From a virus: a stretch of DNA of 42,160 nt. Each line of letters begins with the position of its first letter. The stretch's first letter is position 1. The position numbers and the translations under genes are program-made. This document shows, one piece after another, positions 31,936-38,876 of this stretch. The stretch spans positions 1 to 42,160 of IMG/VR virus record IMGVR_UViG_3300037189_003672; one strand, given 5' to 3'. The notes under the pieces are model-generated. The model was not told the DNA's origin. It made no database searches and saw only the letters and a list, made by a program, of their open reading frames with translations.

Positions 31936-32231
31936 TAAAAGACGAGTTTGGTAATAGGAGGTACTTTGGGTTATACAGAGGTGTAATCCAAAGTACTGCT
32001 GACCCCCAGGGATTGGGAAGAATTCAAGTTCTTGTTCCTCAAGTACTTGATGACCAAGTTACTGGTTGGATTTGGGTTCAAACTAGCACAAGTGTAGGAA
32101 CAAAAACTCCTGTAGTGAATCAGGGTGCTTGGATTCAATTCGAAGGTGGAGACCCCTCATTTCCAGTGTGTGTGGGATTTTTTGGTACCACAGGAATTTC
32201 AGATATCATTGACTGCGGCGTAATAAGTTAG
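31932..32231 (+). CDS. Baseplate spike OB-fold protein (gp5 N-terminus/gpV-like)
   Basis: 99 residues starting at GTG, overlapping the preceding stop. The pattern RYFGLYRGVIQSTADPQGLG, RIQVLVPQVL and GAWIQFEGGDPSFPVCVGFF is that of the OB-fold domain of T4 gp5 and phage gpV, which sits under the hub and starts the spike. The beta-helix spike itself is not attached here, so this is the OB-fold alone; the tip must come from another gene or the fold ends here. Last gene of this baseplate run. Confidence 0.88.
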   Translation: MIKDEFGNRRYFGLYRGVIQSTADPQGLGRIQVLVPQVLDDQVTGWIWVQTSTSVGTKTPVVNQGAWIQFEGGDPSFPVCVGFFGTTGISDIIDCGVIS

Positions 32232-32232
32232 G

Positions 32233-32279
32233 CAGTCAAACTCACCTATTTGTAGGAAAATAGTATAGACCCTTAGGAG
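32233..32279 (+). promoter_or_regulatory. Candidate promoter/operator element, copy 3 of 3
   Basis: CAGTCAAA, a dyad CCTA-TTTG-TAGG (32245-32256), AAAATAGTA, AGAC and TTAGGAG align with copy 2 at 15378-15427 along the whole length, although the adjacent genes differ. There is no terminator directly before it. It precedes a fibre gene, as do the other good copies. The distance from dyad to ribosome binding site is 18 bases (21 and 22 in the other two). Confidence 0.5.
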
Positions 32280-32283
32280 ACAA

Positions 32284-32709
32284 ATGTCTACAGCATCTTA
32301 CCCATCTGGTATCAAATCTTTTGGAACTGACCGAATTGACGGAACTGACGTAGTCGTTGCTGCCGACGTTAATGCTTCTTACGCTGAGATTGTCGCACTT
32401 GAAACCGTACTGGGAGTTTCTCCTACTACTACAGGTTTTGGTGGTTCGTATTCTACATCCGTATCCCCAGCTACTGTGGCTGCTCGAATCTCTAACGTAG
32501 AAGCAGGACTAAACACTGCATACACTAACCGTGTTCCTACTACAGGTGGGGCCACTATTGCTCCAACAGCAGCTACTTTGGGCTTAGGATTGCAAGCAGC
32601 CGCCTCAGCTAGTGCCAATCTATTAGAGGCACGTGACTCTAGTAATAACCTAAATCTTGCTATTGGGCCAAATGCTTATATCTTAACTATTGATGGTGGC
32701 ACTGCTTAA
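32284..32709 (+). CDS. Small fibre protein
   Basis: 141 residues. The first half (PSGIKSFGTDRIDGTDVVVA, then DVNASYAEIVALETVLGVSP) matches a motif frequent in phage fibre N-termini; SPATVAARISNVEAGL forms a short coiled-coil that would trimerise. The C-terminal part (ANLLEARDSSNNLNLAIGPN) is common in fibres too. TTAGGAG is 5 bases from the ATG and the stop overlaps the next start. Probably the fibre partner of the following gpI-like protein. Confidence 0.72.
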   Translation: MSTASYPSGIKSFGTDRIDGTDVVVAADVNASYAEIVALETVLGVSPTTTGFGGSYSTSVSPATVAARISNVEAGLNTAYTNRVPTTGGATIAPTAATLGLGLQAAASASANLLEARDSSNNLNLAIGPNAYILTIDGGTA

Positions 32710-35048
32710 TGGGCATTTACAATCAGTTTAATTACGCCACAGGTATTACTTATGGTGGTGTATTTGGTAAAAGTTCCTATAATATTGACCCATTTACAGC
32801 AACCGTATTAGATTACGATTCAGTTCTTTTAATGTGGACAGCACCATCTGGTGACATTAAAGATTTTCGTATTGTACGAAATCAATTTGGATTTTCTGAA
32901 ACTGAAGAAGATGGCTACATTCTCCCTGTACCTTCGTACAATGCTCCTTCTTACACTGATTCTTCTGCGTTACAGGGAACATTGCCTCTATTCCAGGGAA
33001 AGTATGTTTATTACACATACTGGGTAATGCTTTCTGATTTTACTTGGACTGCAATTGGCTATGTCTATGCATTAATTCCTACAGAACACAATACTGTCTC
33101 TCCAGAACTAGACCCAGTTACTAAGAAGCACATTGTTTTGCAAAGTGCTCAAGGAAAATTAACAGAATTATTGCCAAAGGTGTACACCACCTCAGGACAA
33201 AGCTACATGGATGAGGTAGACACTACTTCGGATTTGTACCAATTTCTTGGTGGAATTTCAATTACTCTTGATGAGATTCTTACTTACGCAGATTTAGTAG
33301 TACCTAATTCTGATGGAACAACTACTAATCCAAATTTTGTAGGTTTTCAAAGTCAGCAATGGGGCGTTCCCGATGAAACCCAGTTGGGAATGCAGCGTCA
33401 AAAGCGGTTAATAAAAGAAGCTTTGCGTATTTACCCAATTAAAGGAACTACTCTCGGAGTCTACGACTACGCAGTAAGTATTACTAATTACTATCCAGTA
33501 TTGTCTGATAGCCCAAATATTATGCTATCTAATCAAGACAGCAGTTTTTACAAATCCACAGGAAATTGGGTTGCAGGATATGGAGCGGCTCTAACTGCAG
33601 ACAATACAATTCTTTCTACTGTTCCTAATTCTTCTTTAGAAGCGTACGCAACAGATACTTCATACGCAGGAAAAGTAGTAGTAACTGTCCCTGGTGCCGC
33701 CATTACTAATGGTGTAGATAATTTTAAGCTTAAAGGAATTCCAATTACTGCAGGAACTACTTATGCTTTCAGTTACTACGCATATTCCCCAAGTGCAACT
33801 GGAACAATTACTCCTACGGTTACTTTTTACGATTTTGCAGGAACTGTAATGAGCACCGTAACTGGAACCGCTACAGCTACTACATCTACTTGGACAAAGA
33901 AAACTCAAACGGGACTTGTAGCCCCAGGAACTAGTGTTTCGGTAACTTCTTATGACATCGGTGTTACTTTAGCTAACACAGTTACTTTGGTGGTGCCTGT
34001 AGGACATGGGTTTACATCAGGAAATAGTATTCTTGTTGTTGGAGCAACGTCTACAACAACCAGCACAGTAACAAAGCCTACAGTATCTATTAATGGTAAG
34101 TTTACCGTTACTGCTGTTACATCTACCACTGTTCAATATGCATTTGCTGGATACGGTACTCTAGCGTCTACTACTGTCACTGGAGTAACTGTTTCTCCTC
34201 CTAAAGCCGTATACGCAAGTTTATCTTTAGCATTTAGTGCTAATGGAACATATTACCTAGACCTAATGCAATTCGCTAGCACTGCTGATTCTAGGTACAC
34301 AACCTATTACCCTGCTCGTGGTGTAGAAGTTTACTTAACTCCTAGTAAAACTAACTGGTTGACTAACCCATCATTTGAAACTAACACTACGGGTTGGACA
34401 ACTGGTGGAAGCCCAACAGTTACCACCCCTACATCTACTCTTACTAGTATTTCTGCTGGAACTAAGATGTTGCAGCTAGTTACTGGGGCCACAGTTACTA
34501 CTACAAGTTCTCCACTACTTTCTACTTCTGCTGCTACAGGGGCTTTTGCTGGTGGTCAGTTTGTAACGTTCTCTGTATATGCTCAGATTACTTCAGGAAC
34601 TCTAGGAACCATGAACTTGAGACTTGAGGCCACAGACACTAACACTGGTGGTGGAACAGTAGTTCATTCTGTCCCTATTGCTTTGACAACTACCTGGACA
34701 AGATTCCAAGTAAACGTTTACATTCCAAATAATTACACTCAAGCAAACACCACCGTGACTGCAAAATTGTATGGAACTTCTAGCTCTGCAACTATTCAGC
34801 TGGATGCTGCTCAACTAGAATCTGGGTATGTGGCTACTGACTATATGGATGGAAGCTTAACCACTCGAGGTGCTTCTTGGACAGGGACAGCTAATGCTTC
34901 AACCAGTATTCTGTATCGAAATAAGTCAATACGTGTGGCTCGTTTAGTATCCAACCTACCAAGCCAGCTTCCTTTAAACACTCATTTTATGGTTACAACA
35001 GGACCAACTACAAGTAAGACATTGGAGTATTCTGGGTTCTCGTCGTAA
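32709..35048 (+). CDS. gpI-like tail protein with two carbohydrate-binding-type modules
   Basis: 779 residues. Residues 1-140 contain an Ig or fibronectin-like part (VLLMWTAPSGDIKDFRIVRN). Residues about 145-265 (GKLTELLPKVYTTSG, LYQFLGGISITLDEILTYAD, RLIKEALRIYPIKGTTLGVY) follow P2 gpI-like proteins, which attach the tail fibres to the baseplate wedge. Two jelly-roll modules follow: about 275-420 and about 547-705 (NWLTNPSFETNTTGWTTGGS, then AGTKMLQLV), the second with the NPSFE...GW signature of CBM4/9-like modules. So the fibre dock appears to carry its own sugar-binding domains. Last gene of the structural block. Confidence 0.8.
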   Translation: MGIYNQFNYATGITYGGVFGKSSYNIDPFTATVLDYDSVLLMWTAPSGDIKDFRIVRNQFGFSETEEDGYILPVPSYNAPSYTDSSALQGTLPLFQGKYVYYTYWVMLSDFTWTAIGYVYALIPTEHNTVSPELDPVTKKHIVLQSAQGKLTELLPKVYTTSGQSYMDEVDTTSDLYQFLGGISITLDEILTYADLVVPNSDGTTTNPNFVGFQSQQWGVPDETQLGMQRQKRLIKEALRIYPIKGTTLGVYDYAVSITNYYPVLSDSPNIMLSNQDSSFYKSTGNWVAGYGAALTADNTILSTVPNSSLEAYATDTSYAGKVVVTVPGAAITNGVDNFKLKGIPITAGTTYAFSYYAYSPSATGTITPTVTFYDFAGTVMSTVTGTATATTSTWTKKTQTGLVAPGTSVSVTSYDIGVTLANTVTLVVPVGHGFTSGNSILVVGATSTTTSTVTKPTVSINGKFTVTAVTSTTVQYAFAGYGTLASTTVTGVTVSPPKAVYASLSLAFSANGTYYLDLMQFASTADSRYTTYYPARGVEVYLTPSKTNWLTNPSFETNTTGWTTGGSPTVTTPTSTLTSISAGTKMLQLVTGATVTTTSSPLLSTSAATGAFAGGQFVTFSVYAQITSGTLGTMNLRLEATDTNTGGGTVVHSVPIALTTTWTRFQVNVYIPNNYTQANTTVTAKLYGTSSSATIQLDAAQLESGYVATDYMDGSLTTRGASWTGTANASTSILYRNKSIRVARLVSNLPSQLPLNTHFMVTTGPTTSKTLEYSGFSS

Positions 35049-35057
35049 GATAGAGGC

Positions 35058-35300
35058 ATGAATACTTTCTTTTTAATTCTCATTAGTAGTTTTGCTATCT
35101 CTTACTGGGTAGAGCTCAGTCGAGCAGGCGGTTGGGTTAAGCACGCCATCATTTTCTTGGGTGCAACCTCTACTTGCATTTTCTACCCTGCCACCTGGTT
35201 CCTAATCCCAATCATCTTTGCCACAGCATTTTTATCCACCGTTTGGATTATTTTGGTAAATGGTGTAACCTCAAAGCCTCAGGTAATAAGAAGGCGTTAA
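35058..35300 (+). CDS. Small membrane protein, holin candidate
   Basis: 80 residues with TAGAGG before the ATG. Two to three hydrophobic segments: FFLILISSFAISYWVEL (about 4-20), AIIFLGATSTCIFYPATWFL (about 30-49) and IPIIFATAFLSTVWIILV (about 50-67), then a basic tail (KPQVIRRR). The size and the topology with a positive C-terminus fit a class I/II holin, but no endolysin gene is next to it in this window. It could also be another inner-membrane phage protein. One base separates it from a DNA-binding protein gene. Confidence 0.65.
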   Translation: MNTFFLILISSFAISYWVELSRAGGWVKHAIIFLGATSTCIFYPATWFLIPIIFATAFLSTVWIILVNGVTSKPQVIRRR

Positions 35301-35525
35301 ATGAATCAACTACAAACCACTGTGTACGAAGCCATAAAAGCTTCACGTGACAGGTGGGGTGAATCCCGCATACCCATGATAGAGCTACAAGATAAAACTG
35401 GGTATGGTCGTACCTCAATATCTAAGGCTGTTGCACATCTTTCAGCATTAGGGTATATTTCTGTAACTAGAACCAAAAGGAATTTGGGCAAGTTGCACAA
35501 GAACCGTTACACTGTTTTAAAGTGA
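35301..35525 (+). CDS. Winged-helix DNA-binding regulator
   Basis: 74 residues, starting directly after the preceding stop. The sequence TTVYEAIKASRDRWGE, then IPMIELQDKTGYGRTSISKA and VAHLSALGYISVTRTKRNLG, is a winged helix-turn-helix: recognition helix around GRTSISKAVAHL and a wing (SVTRTKRN...HKNRYTVL). It is followed by a 107-bp region with strong palindromes, so it may bind there and control the early/late switch. It has no other domain. The target is inferred. Confidence 0.75.
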   Translation: MNQLQTTVYEAIKASRDRWGESRIPMIELQDKTGYGRTSISKAVAHLSALGYISVTRTKRNLGKLHKNRYTVLK

Positions 35526-35573
35526 ACATCAACAGCGTATATATAAGTTACATAAGTATCACTTGTACATTAG
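35526..35573 (+). promoter_or_regulatory. AT-rich leader upstream of the twin palindromes
   Basis: 48 bases, very AT-rich, with GCGTATATATAAG (35535-35547), which could hold a -10-like hexamer or a melted site, and TTGTAC (35563-35568), a possible -35 hexamer. Short inverted half-sites AAGT-ATC-ACTT occur at 35554-35564. No promoter can be assigned with certainty, but it is the only gene-free stretch between the structural and replication genes. Confidence 0.4.
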
Positions 35574-35604
35574 TAATTAATAAATACTACGTATTTATTA
35601 ATTA
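35574..35604 (+). promoter_or_regulatory. Perfect 14-bp inverted repeat, operator or origin candidate
   Basis: TAATTAATAAATAC - TAC - GTATTTATTAATTA: two perfect 14-bp arms around a 3-base centre, all AT-rich except the inner C/G. On DNA this is a symmetric site for a dimeric protein; as RNA it would fold into a long hairpin. It lies between a winged-helix gene and the replication genes and is flush with a second hairpin. Operator, origin element or RNA structure are all possible. Confidence 0.6.
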
Positions 35605-35620
35605 GAAGGCTGACGCCTTC
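35605..35620 (+). promoter_or_regulatory. GAAGGC hairpin touching the ribosome binding site
   Basis: GAAGGC-TGAC-GCCTTC, a perfect 6-bp stem with a 4-base loop, begins directly after the preceding palindrome and ends one base before AGGGAGG (35621-35627), the ribosome binding site of the next gene. It may place or occlude the site, or act together with the upstream hairpin. Confidence 0.6.
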
Positions 35621-35632
35621 AGGGAGGAAAAT

Positions 35633-36154
35633 ATGGTTAATAAATGGGCTTCAGAAAATGAGGGATTCATCCTTGGTGACTTTTCCCTAGAGCCAAGTAC
35701 AACCAAGAAGATAAGCAAGAGGGACCCTAAGACTAGGCACCAGCGTCCACAGGAAGAATGGACTCCTGCAGATGTTGCTTCAGAGTTTGCGTCCATCGTC
35801 TATGGAAAGATTCGTGGTGTTCCAGGAATTGTAAATACCAAAGCTCTATGGGGTGCTCTAGCAGCTAACCGCAAGCGGTTTGGTGTTACTGCAGTAATTG
35901 AACTAGAGGCCATGGAACGTTTCTTTGCAGACGACAGAACTATCACCTCTTTGCGTAACCGTCCAAAGGACGCACACAAGATGTTCTTGAACGCAATCAC
36001 TAACAACATTCAGGATGTAACTCAGGATTTGGGTATGGATTTGACTTCCAGCGTAGAGGTCGTTTATGCTTCAGATGGCACCGAATTTGATAACTCGATG
36101 TCAGGTCGTCTAGAACGAGACGATTACGAAAAGTCAATTAAGAAGGGAAACTAA
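35633..36154 (+). CDS. First gene of the replication operon, unknown function
   Basis: 173 residues with AGGGAGG just upstream. A charged N-terminal arm (about 1-50, KKISKRDPKTRHQRPQEEW) is followed by a helical domain (ADVASEFASIVYGKIRGVPG, NTKALWGALAANRKRFGVTA, MFLNAITNNIQDVTQD). It is directly before a DnaC-like loader and overlaps it by one base (TAATG). This suggests a replication-initiation or loader partner protein. No family recognised. Confidence 0.68.
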   Translation: MVNKWASENEGFILGDFSLEPSTTKKISKRDPKTRHQRPQEEWTPADVASEFASIVYGKIRGVPGIVNTKALWGALAANRKRFGVTAVIELEAMERFFADDRTITSLRNRPKDAHKMFLNAITNNIQDVTQDLGMDLTSSVEVVYASDGTEFDNSMSGRLERDDYEKSIKKGN

Positions 36155-36870
36155 TGACTTACGATATTGGAGAGTTAGAGTCGCTAAAGCGACACTGGCT
36201 ACTTCGAGGCAGCAACATCCCACGACGATTTCTAGGCTTTGAGCCTTCAGACATCACTAAGGGATTTCCACCAGCAATTGAGGGGTGGACTCAAAAGGTA
36301 CTAGATGGCAAGGTAATCAAGCAGCTTGGCGGAATCGGCACCACTGGTGTTGGCCTATTGTTTGATGGTGCTCCAGGTCTCGGAAAGACTACTCACGCAG
36401 TAACTACTGCCATGGAGATTATCCGCAGGTTACCAGAAGATACCAATGAGATTGCCAGAATCCTGGGAGTAAATGCCTCGGATGTTAACCAGCATTTCCG
36501 CCCTGTGTACTACATGACCTACCCAGAGTTCCTATCTCGCAAGAAGGCAATGATTGATGCTGACCCAGAGACTAAGAAGGAACTCTACCGTGAGATGGAA
36601 GGGTTCCATGGCCGTGCCAAGGAAGACTACCTAAACGTCCGTATCCTTATCCTTGATGACCTTGGCAAGGAATACAAGGGTGCTGGCTTCAACGATGCCT
36701 CGTTTGACGAGATTCTAAGAAGTCGTTATGATAAGGGATTACCAACAATTATCACCACCAACGTATCCCGCGAAAAGTGGGGTGCACAATACGGCGAAGC
36801 TATGGGTAGTTTCGCTTACGAAGCATTCAAGAGAGTGCGTATCATTGGAGAGGACCTAAGACAGCTATGA
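36154..36870 (+). CDS. DnaC/IstB-like helicase loader (AAA+ ATPase)
   Basis: 238 residues. Walker A at G72-T80 (GAPGLGKTT) and Walker B around D168-D169 (VRILILDDLGKE) are typical of DnaC-like AAA+ loaders. The following ILRSRYDKGLPTIITTNVSR gives the sensor 1 Asn in the usual TTN form. The C-terminus (SFAYEAFKRVRIIGEDLRQL) matches the IstB/DnaC end with the arginine-finger region. It should load the DnaB-like helicase (37627-38874) on the origin. Overlaps the next gene by ATGA. Confidence 0.92.
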   Translation: MTYDIGELESLKRHWLLRGSNIPRRFLGFEPSDITKGFPPAIEGWTQKVLDGKVIKQLGGIGTTGVGLLFDGAPGLGKTTHAVTTAMEIIRRLPEDTNEIARILGVNASDVNQHFRPVYYMTYPEFLSRKKAMIDADPETKKELYREMEGFHGRAKEDYLNVRILILDDLGKEYKGAGFNDASFDEILRSRYDKGLPTIITTNVSREKWGAQYGEAMGSFAYEAFKRVRIIGEDLRQL

Positions 36871-37175
36871 AGGATTTGAGCATGGACATTGAATGGAGAC
36901 TAGTTCAGGTGTTTGTCGGACTAGATGGAGTTTCTGAAGTATCAATTGCTTCGCACGATAACCGCAAAGCTAACTGTACTTGTGAAGCATTTAGCAAGTC
37001 AGCACGTTGCAAGCACACCGTGTTTGTAAAGATTCGTATGTCGGAGAACGACGGCAACTACAACGTACAGATTCCAGAGAGCGTTTCGGATGAAGACGCT
37101 ATTGACGCCATGATGGACCCAGAGGCCTGGAGGGTGTTTGTTCGCAAGTACGCTAAGGTTGAGGCAATTGATTAA
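36867..37175 (+). CDS. SWIM-type zinc-finger protein
   Basis: 102 residues. CxC at C37/C39 (NCTCEAF) and CxH at C48/H50 (RCKHTVF) form a SWIM motif, a zinc-binding fold used for DNA or protein binding. The N-terminus (IEWRLVQVFVGLDG) is a strand pair leading into it; the C-terminus (DEDAIDAMMDPEAWRVFVRK) is acidic and helical. It starts in the ATGA overlap with the loader gene. A replication or recombination accessory is plausible; its partner is unknown. Confidence 0.78.
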   Translation: MKDLSMDIEWRLVQVFVGLDGVSEVSIASHDNRKANCTCEAFSKSARCKHTVFVKIRMSENDGNYNVQIPESVSDEDAIDAMMDPEAWRVFVRKYAKVEAID

Positions 37176-37584
37176 CGGAGATATCTCCAACGAAAGCCCA
37201 CGTCGAATTATTGTAAACATCGATGTGGTAGCTGAGTCAGATATTGAAACTCAAAAGAAGTTCCTCAGTACCACCACTTCTCGTAAGATTCTAAATCTTA
37301 ACCGAACTGCTCTAAGTGCAATTTGGTTAAGGGCAGACCGTTTTGGGCTTTCAGTTGAGCTAGCAGCTTTTGCTAGCGACAACTGGACCCAAGACGATTT
37401 GGATAATCTTATGGGTAAGCTAGAGCGTAGAGGAACTAACCCGTTCAACTACGCAGAGCTTTACGAGGATATCGAAGAGTTCATAGAAGACATTCCATAC
37501 AGAAACAACCTACAAGGCGTAGTAGACATCCGAAGTAGAGTCGCAAGGTACGGCTCTTACGGAATTGAGATAGAGAACCTGTAA
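37168..37584 (+). CDS. Replication-operon protein of unknown function
   Basis: 138 residues if TTG 37168 is the start, overlapping the SWIM gene by 8 bases; a longer TTG start at 37138 would overlap by 38. There is GAGG close upstream and AAGG further up. The protein (IIVNIDVVAESDIETQKKFL, STTTSRKILNLNRTALSAIW, DLDNLMGKLERRGTNPFNYA, EDIEEFIEDIPYRNN) is helical and acidic in the second half. No known domain is recognised. Start codon uncertain. Confidence 0.62.
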   Translation: MINGDISNESPRRIIVNIDVVAESDIETQKKFLSTTTSRKILNLNRTALSAIWLRADRFGLSVELAAFASDNWTQDDLDNLMGKLERRGTNPFNYAELYEDIEEFIEDIPYRNNLQGVVDIRSRVARYGSYGIEIENL

Positions 37585-37612
37585 AGTTTTTTACAGATTT
37601 CTTTACAGGAGG
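37578..37612 (+). promoter_or_regulatory. Competing hairpins over the helicase ribosome binding site
   Basis: CCTGTAAAG (37578-37586) can pair with CTTTACAGG (37601-37609), which takes in the first bases of the AGGAGG ribosome binding site. Its inner part CTGTAAA (37579-37585) can instead pair with TTTACAG (37590-37596), leaving the site free. Both arms are perfect. The two folds exclude each other and could switch translation of the helicase gene. Regulation is inferred. Confidence 0.5.
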
Positions 37613-37626
37613 AGAGAATAAGTAAA

Positions 37627-38874
37627 ATGGCACACGATAACGAATACCGCTTAGTAAGCAAAGTTATTGCAGACCGCAACATCATTCCAGTAATTGAGCG
37701 TGGCGTAAAGGACGACTGGATTGTAGACGACGACCTACGTCGTGTATGGAAGTTTGTTCGAGAGCACTACGCTGCATACCGTGAAGTACCTACTGCTATT
37801 GCGGTTATGGATAACTTCCCAAACTTTGAAGTTCTTAAGGTAGAAGACACCATCGAGTATCTCCTCGATGTAATGACTGCTTACCACCGACGCAAGTTGA
37901 CTCGTCAAGGTATCGAAGCCGTAATCACTGACATCAGTGCTAACGACCACGAAGCTGCTCTAGTTGAAATGAGCAAGACCATCACCCTGGTCAACGAACA
38001 GGGCGTAATCGGTACTACCCACCTTGACGTAACTAAAGACCCAGACAAGTTCCTCGAAGAGTACCGCAACATCCAGACTCAAAAGCTTTTGGGTGTACCT
38101 ACTGGGTTTGAAAAGATTGACGAGGCAACGGCTGGCTTGCAGGGCGGACAGCTCATTACCGTGATTGCTCCACCTAAGACTGGTAAGTCTCAGATTGGAT
38201 TGCGTATTGCGGCAAATGTTCACCAAGCAGGAATGGTGCCTATGTTCCAGTCCTTTGAGATGAACAACCACGAACAGCTACAGCGTTACTACGCAATGTC
38301 TACTCACGTATCGGCAAAGCGTCTTCGTCTCGGAAAGCTTCAGGTAGCAGAAGAAGAGCGTCTAGAAGACTTTGTAGAAGACATAAAAGACCAGCACCCA
38401 TTTCACTTTGTAGATGCGGTAAATGGCTTGACCATCGATGCTCTACTAGCTAAGGCAGAACAGCTAAAGCCAGACGTATTGTTTATTGATGGTGTGTACC
38501 TAATGCTTGACCAGGTGTCTGGTGAAGCCAACACTCCTCAGGCATTGACCAACATTACTCGTGGCTTGAAGCGTGTGGCTCAGCGTTTGAACATTCCTGT
38601 AATCATTACTACCCAGACTCTTCTATGGAAGATGAAGGGTGGCAAGGTGTCTGCTGACTCTATCGGTTACTCGTCCTCGTTCTTTCAAGACTCAGATGTT
38701 ATTCTAGGTCTCGAGCAGGTTGAAGAAGACGAACTGCTCCGCAATCTAAAAGTTGTACAGGCTCGTAACTGCGGTCCTGTAGAATCTATGATTACTTGGA
38801 ACTGGGAAACTGGTTGCTTCCACGACGAGGAAGTTCAAGCCAAGTGCAAGTTCTGCCGTAGTCCTTGGAGCTAA
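37627..38874 (+). CDS. DnaB-like replicative helicase
   Basis: 415 residues. An N-terminal helical domain (1-135) is followed by the RecA-like motor: GVPTGFEKIDEATAGLQGGQ, Walker A A181-S188 (APPKTGKS), and Walker B with D288 (VLFIDGVYLML). The segments QSFEMNNHEQLQRYYAMSTH and VIITTQTLLWKMKGGKVS correspond to the usual DnaB motifs. The C-terminus has C397, H399, C407 and C410 (CFHDEEVQAKCKFC), a possible zinc knuckle that I do not recall as a normal DnaB feature. It should unwind DNA at the phage fork with the DnaC-like loader and the primase encoded next. Confidence 0.9.
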   Translation: MAHDNEYRLVSKVIADRNIIPVIERGVKDDWIVDDDLRRVWKFVREHYAAYREVPTAIAVMDNFPNFEVLKVEDTIEYLLDVMTAYHRRKLTRQGIEAVITDISANDHEAALVEMSKTITLVNEQGVIGTTHLDVTKDPDKFLEEYRNIQTQKLLGVPTGFEKIDEATAGLQGGQLITVIAPPKTGKSQIGLRIAANVHQAGMVPMFQSFEMNNHEQLQRYYAMSTHVSAKRLRLGKLQVAEEERLEDFVEDIKDQHPFHFVDAVNGLTIDALLAKAEQLKPDVLFIDGVYLMLDQVSGEANTPQALTNITRGLKRVAQRLNIPVIITTQTLLWKMKGGKVSADSIGYSSSFFQDSDVILGLEQVEEDELLRNLKVVQARNCGPVESMITWNWETGCFHDEEVQAKCKFCRSPWS

Positions 38875-38876
38875 AA

